This document shows, in pieces, positions 60,176 to 64,000 of a stretch of 64,000 bases of DNA; position 1 is the first letter of the stretch; the number at the start of each line of letters is the position of its first letter. The notes beneath the pieces are model-generated. The model was not told the origin of the DNA. It saw only the letters and a program-made list of their open reading frames with translations, and ran no database searches. Source of the stretch: Bacteroidota bacterium (GTDB lineage: Bacteria > Bacteroidota > Bacteroidia > Chitinophagales > Chitinophagaceae); assembly GCA_016866355.1 (NCBI GenBank), contig VGMN01000004.1, positions 62,001 through 126,000 of the forward strand, given 5' to 3'. Position numbers and translations under genes: made by a program.

Positions 60176-60212
60176 AAAAAACCGGAGTAGTTTTTGCTGC
60201 TCCGGTTTTTTA
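60176..60212. terminator. Bidirectional Rho-independent terminator between iscA-like and secDF
   Basis: ACCGGAGTAG (60181-60190) pairs with CTGCTCCGGT (60197-60206) through a short loop. An A run precedes the stem and a T run follows it, so the hairpin can terminate on both strands. It serves the convergent IscA-like gene (+) and secDF (-). Confidence 0.85.
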
Positions 60213-60231
60213 TTTATCTATATATGACCCA

Positions 60232-63200
60232 CTAAGACCTATTCTTTTTCTTGGACTTGCCCTGCAAATCAACCAGAATTGGAGCAGCTACAAAAATTGA
60301 AGAGTAGACCCCTGTCAGTACACCAATCAACATAGCAAAGGCAAAACCCTTGGTCACTTCACCACCTAAAAGGAATAAAATCAGGATGGTTAAGAAAACT
60401 GTTAAGGAAGTCATGATAGTTCTACTTAACGTTTCATTGATGGCACGATTGATAATTTCTCCCATAGGCGCGCCTGGCATTAATCTTGAATCCTCTCGTA
60501 TACGGTCAAACACAATAACAGTGTCATTCATGGAGAATCCTATTACTGTCAAAACAGCAGCAATGAAGTGCTGATCAATTTCAAGAGGGAAGGGTACTAT
60601 GTCTTTTGCAAATGAGAAAACGATTAGTGTTACAAACACGTCGTGCAAAAGCGCTACAATTGTGCCAAGTGAATACCGCCAATCCCTGAATCGAATAAAA
60701 ATATATAAGAAAATTACAATGAGTGCAAACAAGGTAGCTTTTACAGCTCCTGATTTCAGATCATCTGATATAGTGGGTAATACTTTTTTAGTTTGCGGAA
60801 TGTAACGATCTGTTTTAAAGTCTTGGAAACTAAGATTTGTAGGCAAATATTTTTGTAATCCTTCATACAAACGATATTCAACTAATGAGTCTGCCACCGG
60901 TCCTCTGGTGTCTTTGATAAGGTAGGAGGTGGTAATATCTAACTTAGAGTTATCGCCGATTGTTTTGATAATGGTATTCTCGCCTTCAAAGCTGCGATTA
61001 AGATCTTGACGAACGTTCTCCACATTCACTTTTGCAGGGAATTGTACGGTGAAGCTTCGTCCTCCATTAAATTCAACACCATAGTTGAATCCGTTAAAGA
61101 AGGATCCGATTCCACCTACCAGTACTACAACGGAGATGATGTAAGCAATTTTTCTGTATTCAATAAACTTGTACTTGGCATGTTGGAAAATACGGGTAGA
61201 GATAGCGGTGAAATATTCTACATGCTTCTTCTTGTTGGTGAACATATCACTTACCCAGCGGCTTACAAGGATACCACAGAAGAGTGAAAGCAATAAGCCA
61301 AGAATTTGCGTGGTGGCAAAACCTTTTACAGGACCCAGTCCAAAGTAGAAAAGAATAATGGCGGTGAGTAGGGTAGTAATATGACCATCCAATACAGGTG
61401 GTAATGAGCGACTGTAGCCATCAGTGATAGCAGTTAAGTAGCTTTTGCCACGTTTTAATTCTTCTTTGATGCGTTCGTAAATAACTACGTTGGTATCTAC
61501 AGCCATTCCTATTGTCAAAACTAATCCAGCAATACCTGGGGCTGTAAGAGTAGCGCCCAAGCCCGCTAGTATACCCACAGTGAAAAGTAGGTTTAGAATA
61601 AGAGCAATGTTGGCAATCCATCCACTGGTATTATAATATACCAGCATTAAAGCAAAGATTACTGTAAATGAAACAATAAAGCTGAGTGAACCTCCTTGAA
61701 TAGCTTCCTCTCCAAGTGTAGGTCCTACTTGTTGCTCTTGTACAATTTTTGCAGGAGCGGGAAGTTTACCAATTTTTAAAATATTGGCTAGATCAGCAGC
61801 TTCTTGTTGTGAATAGTTTCCAGTGATAGATGAAATTCCATTGGGAATAGGAGTGATAACGTTTGGAGCCGATTGCACTACATTATCAAGAACAATTGCA
61901 ATGGGATTTCCTACATTTTCCTCAGTCATTCTTTTCCAGATAGCTGCACCAGCAGGACGCATGGTCATTTCAATCTGTACTTTGCCATATTGGTCAAAAT
62001 CTTGTCTGGCATCTGAAATAGCATCTCCCTCTAATTTAGCAGTGGTGCGGTTGTAGGTCTTCAGTGCGTGCAGGGCTACTGTTGTGGCAGCAATTCCTTT
62101 GCTGTCTTTATCAGGTACTCCAAATGCCCAAATAACATCTGAGGGGAAATTGCCTTTCAGTTCGTCCAAATAATTTCTTACTAACGCTGTGTCCTTAACA
62201 GCCACCATTGCAGTTGCACCTGGGTATACAACATTACCTTTTTCATCTTGATAGGGCTGTACAAATTGTAAATAGTTAGTAAGGCTGATGGTGGGAGTAG
62301 CAGTAGTGGTAGCTTTTTTACCTGTATCGGCCACTTTTTTTGAAATGGCTTCAGAAAGTTTTTTGGCACTTCCTGTATCTGTCTTGGATGTTGCAGGAGC
62401 TTCTTTTGTAGCAGCTACCGCATTGCTGTCTTTTTGTAATGTAGTATCAGCCTTGCCCGCATATTTTATATTGAAAGCATCTATAGCACGTTGCCAACTA
62501 CTTGCATAGTTTGCATTTTTTAAGGTGTATACTTCCCAAAATTGTAGGTTAGCTGTGCTTTGTAGAAGCTTACGTACACGTTCCTTGTCTTTAATGCCGG
62601 GTAATTCAACTGTAATTAGTCCCCGATTTGGGATTGGATTAATGGAGGGCTGTGCAACACCAAATTGATCGATACGTGTGCTTAAACGATCAAAGGTGAG
62701 ATCAAATGCGGCTCTGGCTTGTTCTCTGATGTAAACTTCTACATCAACATCAGTGGTCTTAATGTTAACCTGGTTGCCACTTGCTCCTGAAAATAATGTT
62801 GCTAAAGGTCTGCTAGGCTCTACTTTTCTGTACTCTTGGATGAAAAGTGTAATAAAGTCAGCATCACTATTTGCTTTGCGTTTATCCGCGTTTTGGAGGG
62901 CACTTAGAAAATTTGGATCCGTGGTGTTATTGGCAAGAGAGCGTAATAAACCTGACATTTCAACTTCCAGTGTTACGTTCATACCACCTTGTAGGTCAAG
63001 ACCAAGGTTTAACTCTTCTTCTTTTGCTTTCTTGTAACTCATGGCTCCATTGATACCATAAGTCACAGTTTCGTTTTCACTAGCTCTTAATAAGCTGTCC
63101 CTGTATGCTGCTTCTCTTTTATCTAGAAATTCCTGCCAATAGGACTGGGAGTCCTTATTGTTAGGGTAATTCACAGCGGCAGCGGGAAATGATTTGCCAA

Positions 63201-63327
63201 TATACTGACTGGCTTTTTCGTCCGCCTTTTTCTCAAAGTTTTGAACCAGCCACGTAAAAGAAAGCTGATACAGGGAATAAATGATTAACAGGACGGTAAA
63301 AAAGCGAACCAAACCTTTCAGTTGCAT
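60232..63327 (-). CDS. secDF: Fused protein translocase subunit SecDF
   Basis: 1031 residues, SecD and SecF joined in one chain. The SecD part (about 1-700) starts with a membrane helix and LNLGLDLQGGMNVTLEVEM. Its first periplasmic domain contains a low-complexity Ala/Thr/Lys insertion (about 300-345). TVGILAGLGATLTAPGIAGL, MAVDTNVVIYERIKEEL and GPVKGFATTQILGLL mark the SecD helices. The SecF part follows with GVEFNGGRSFTVQFP, then FSMNDTVIVFDRIRED. It uses the proton gradient to help exported proteins leave SecYEG. Perfect -7 box 32 nt upstream. Confidence 0.95.
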   Translation of the reverse strand: MQLKGLVRFFTVLLIIYSLYQLSFTWLVQNFEKKADEKASQYIGKSFPAAAVNYPNNKDSQSYWQEFLDKREAAYRDSLLRASENETVTYGINGAMSYKKAKEEELNLGLDLQGGMNVTLEVEMSGLLRSLANNTTDPNFLSALQNADKRKANSDADFITLFIQEYRKVEPSRPLATLFSGASGNQVNIKTTDVDVEVYIREQARAAFDLTFDRLSTRIDQFGVAQPSINPIPNRGLITVELPGIKDKERVRKLLQSTANLQFWEVYTLKNANYASSWQRAIDAFNIKYAGKADTTLQKDSNAVAATKEAPATSKTDTGSAKKLSEAISKKVADTGKKATTTATPTISLTNYLQFVQPYQDEKGNVVYPGATAMVAVKDTALVRNYLDELKGNFPSDVIWAFGVPDKDSKGIAATTVALHALKTYNRTTAKLEGDAISDARQDFDQYGKVQIEMTMRPAGAAIWKRMTEENVGNPIAIVLDNVVQSAPNVITPIPNGISSITGNYSQQEAADLANILKIGKLPAPAKIVQEQQVGPTLGEEAIQGGSLSFIVSFTVIFALMLVYYNTSGWIANIALILNLLFTVGILAGLGATLTAPGIAGLVLTIGMAVDTNVVIYERIKEELKRGKSYLTAITDGYSRSLPPVLDGHITTLLTAIILFYFGLGPVKGFATTQILGLLLSLFCGILVSRWVSDMFTNKKKHVEYFTAISTRIFQHAKYKFIEYRKIAYIISVVVLVGGIGSFFNGFNYGVEFNGGRSFTVQFPAKVNVENVRQDLNRSFEGENTIIKTIGDNSKLDITTSYLIKDTRGPVADSLVEYRLYEGLQKYLPTNLSFQDFKTDRYIPQTKKVLPTISDDLKSGAVKATLFALIVIFLYIFIRFRDWRYSLGTIVALLHDVFVTLIVFSFAKDIVPFPLEIDQHFIAAVLTVIGFSMNDTVIVFDRIREDSRLMPGAPMGEIINRAINETLSRTIMTSLTVFLTILILFLLGGEVTKGFAFAMLIGVLTGVYSSIFVAAPILVDLQGKSKKKNRS

Positions 63328-63359
63328 AGGGAGTGATTTACAGAATTTTTCAAGGACGG

Positions 63360-63367
63360 CAAATATA
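63360..63367 (-). promoter_or_regulatory. -7 promoter box for secDF
   Basis: The minus strand reads TATATTTG, an exact TAnnTTTG match, 32 nt before secDF. Confidence 0.5.
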
Positions 63368-63460
63368 GCTTATTCAGGGAATTTCGGGCATAAAAACAGG
63401 GTTCATAGCGCTTCTTGTTAGGACCTTTATTGTAATTTGCCGACCTAGTATTATAAGCCT

Positions 63461-64000
63461 ATGACAGCTCTTTCTTCCTTGCTAAGCCGCTTTAACGAAC
63501 CAGAAACCCTAAAAATGGCTAAGCTGGGCCGTGAATTAAGGGCCAGTGGCGTTGATGTAATTGATCTAAGCCTGGGAGAGCCTGATTTTGATACACCTTC
63601 TCACATCAAAGAAGCCGCCATTAAGGCTATTCAGGAAAATTGGAGTCATTATACGCCAGTCCCTGGATATCTTGAATTGCGAGAAGCCGTTTGTTCAAAA
63701 TTGCTAAGAGATAATGGGCTCCAGTATAAACCCACTCAAATTGTAGTATCCACTGGTGCCAAGCAAAGTTTAGCCAACTTAATTCTATCCTTGGTGGATA
63801 AGGGACAGGAAGTGATTATTCCCACTCCCTACTGGGTTACGTACAGTGAGTTGGTAAAAATTGCTGGAGGAAATGTGGTAGAGATCAAAACCAGTGCGGC
63901 CCAAGATTTTAAAATTAGCCCCAGCCAACTAGAAGCAGCCATTACAACTCGTACTACTGTTTTTCTTTTTTCTTCTCCTTGCAATCCCAGTGGGGCGGTT
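63461..64000 (+). CDS. PLP-dependent aminotransferase, aspartate-aminotransferase-like (3' truncated by window)
   Basis: The first 180 residues of a class I/II aminotransferase, cut by the right edge. It begins MTALSSLLSRFNEPETLKMA, with LSLGEPDFDTPSHIKEAA, HYTPVPGYLELREAV, STGAKQSLANLILSL, PTPYWVTYSELV and FSSPCNPSGAV at the edge. The PLP lysine would lie beyond the window. The pattern fits aspartate or related aminotransferases of the Ib subgroup. It is divergent from secDF with a 133-nt gap. A TAATTTG at about 63434-63440 is a weak promoter candidate. Confidence 0.88.
   Translation, partial: MTALSSLLSRFNEPETLKMAKLGRELRASGVDVIDLSLGEPDFDTPSHIKEAAIKAIQENWSHYTPVPGYLELREAVCSKLLRDNGLQYKPTQIVVSTGAKQSLANLILSLVDKGQEVIIPTPYWVTYSELVKIAGGNVVEIKTSAAQDFKISPSQLEAAITTRTTVFLFSSPCNPSGAV

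Overview
The window looks like a chromosome segment of a Bacteroidota bacterium, most likely family Chitinophagaceae or a close relative. It has low GC by eye, no Shine-Dalgarno-like leaders, and many TAnnTTTG promoter -7 boxes. It also has a tmRNA tag ending YAMAA, fused SecDF, Bacteroidota-type bacillithiol genes (bshB1, bshC), DUF4294 and DUF4295 proteins, and a TonB receptor with a carboxypeptidase-like N-terminal domain. I see no insertion sequence, prophage, CRISPR array, tRNA or rRNA gene. Genes are packed tightly, with many 1-8 nt overlaps.

Layout. 1-4.8 kb: the 3' end of rseP, tmRNA (ssrA), a DUF2147 protein, a NarL-type response regulator, a 41-residue lipoprotein, a DEDDh exonuclease, a dolichol-phosphate-mannose-synthase-like glycosyltransferase and an EamA transporter. 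4.8-14 kb: TonB-dependent receptor, S9 peptidase, 2-oxoacid dehydrogenase E2, CinA, an M50 protease and DoxX. 14-20.4 kb: a tightly overlapping four-gene operon made of a 1004-residue TPR protein, an outer-membrane-barrel-like protein, an HU/CCDC81-like membrane protein and a methyltransferase. 20.4-25.9 kb: glutamine cyclotransferase, lpdA, rpmB-rpmG-DUF4295, ftsY and rimO.

25.9-31.9 kb: all four enzyme families needed to turn trans-4-hydroxy-L-proline into 2-oxoglutarate (epimerase, D-hydroxyproline oxidoreductase, DapA-family deaminase, semialdehyde dehydrogenase), interrupted by an opposite-strand sterol-desaturase-family gene. bshC follows. 33.5-40.8 kb, minus strand: purK and purE, separated by a complete RND efflux operon. 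40.8-47.2 kb: hppD, an L,D-transpeptidase fused to a TonB C-terminal domain, fbp, an orphan ABC ATPase, folC and a glycine-rich TonB-like protein. 47.3-53.5 kb, minus strand: a radical SAM enzyme, a PH-like membrane protein, bshB1, a DUF4294 protein, ccmF and a ccmE with a CxxxY heme motif. 53.6-64 kb: acyl-CoA dehydrogenase, YggS, a DUF985 cupin, glnS, the catalytic subunit of a methylmalonyl-CoA-mutase-family enzyme, an A-type Fe-S carrier, secDF and the start of an aminotransferase.

Most of this is housekeeping. The strongest candidates for under-described biology are the TPR/barrel/HU-CCDC81 operon, the transpeptidase-TonB fusion, promoters that sit so close to start codons that the mRNAs should be leaderless, the cysteine-rich radical SAM enzyme, and several convergent gene pairs whose stop codons overlap by exactly four bases.
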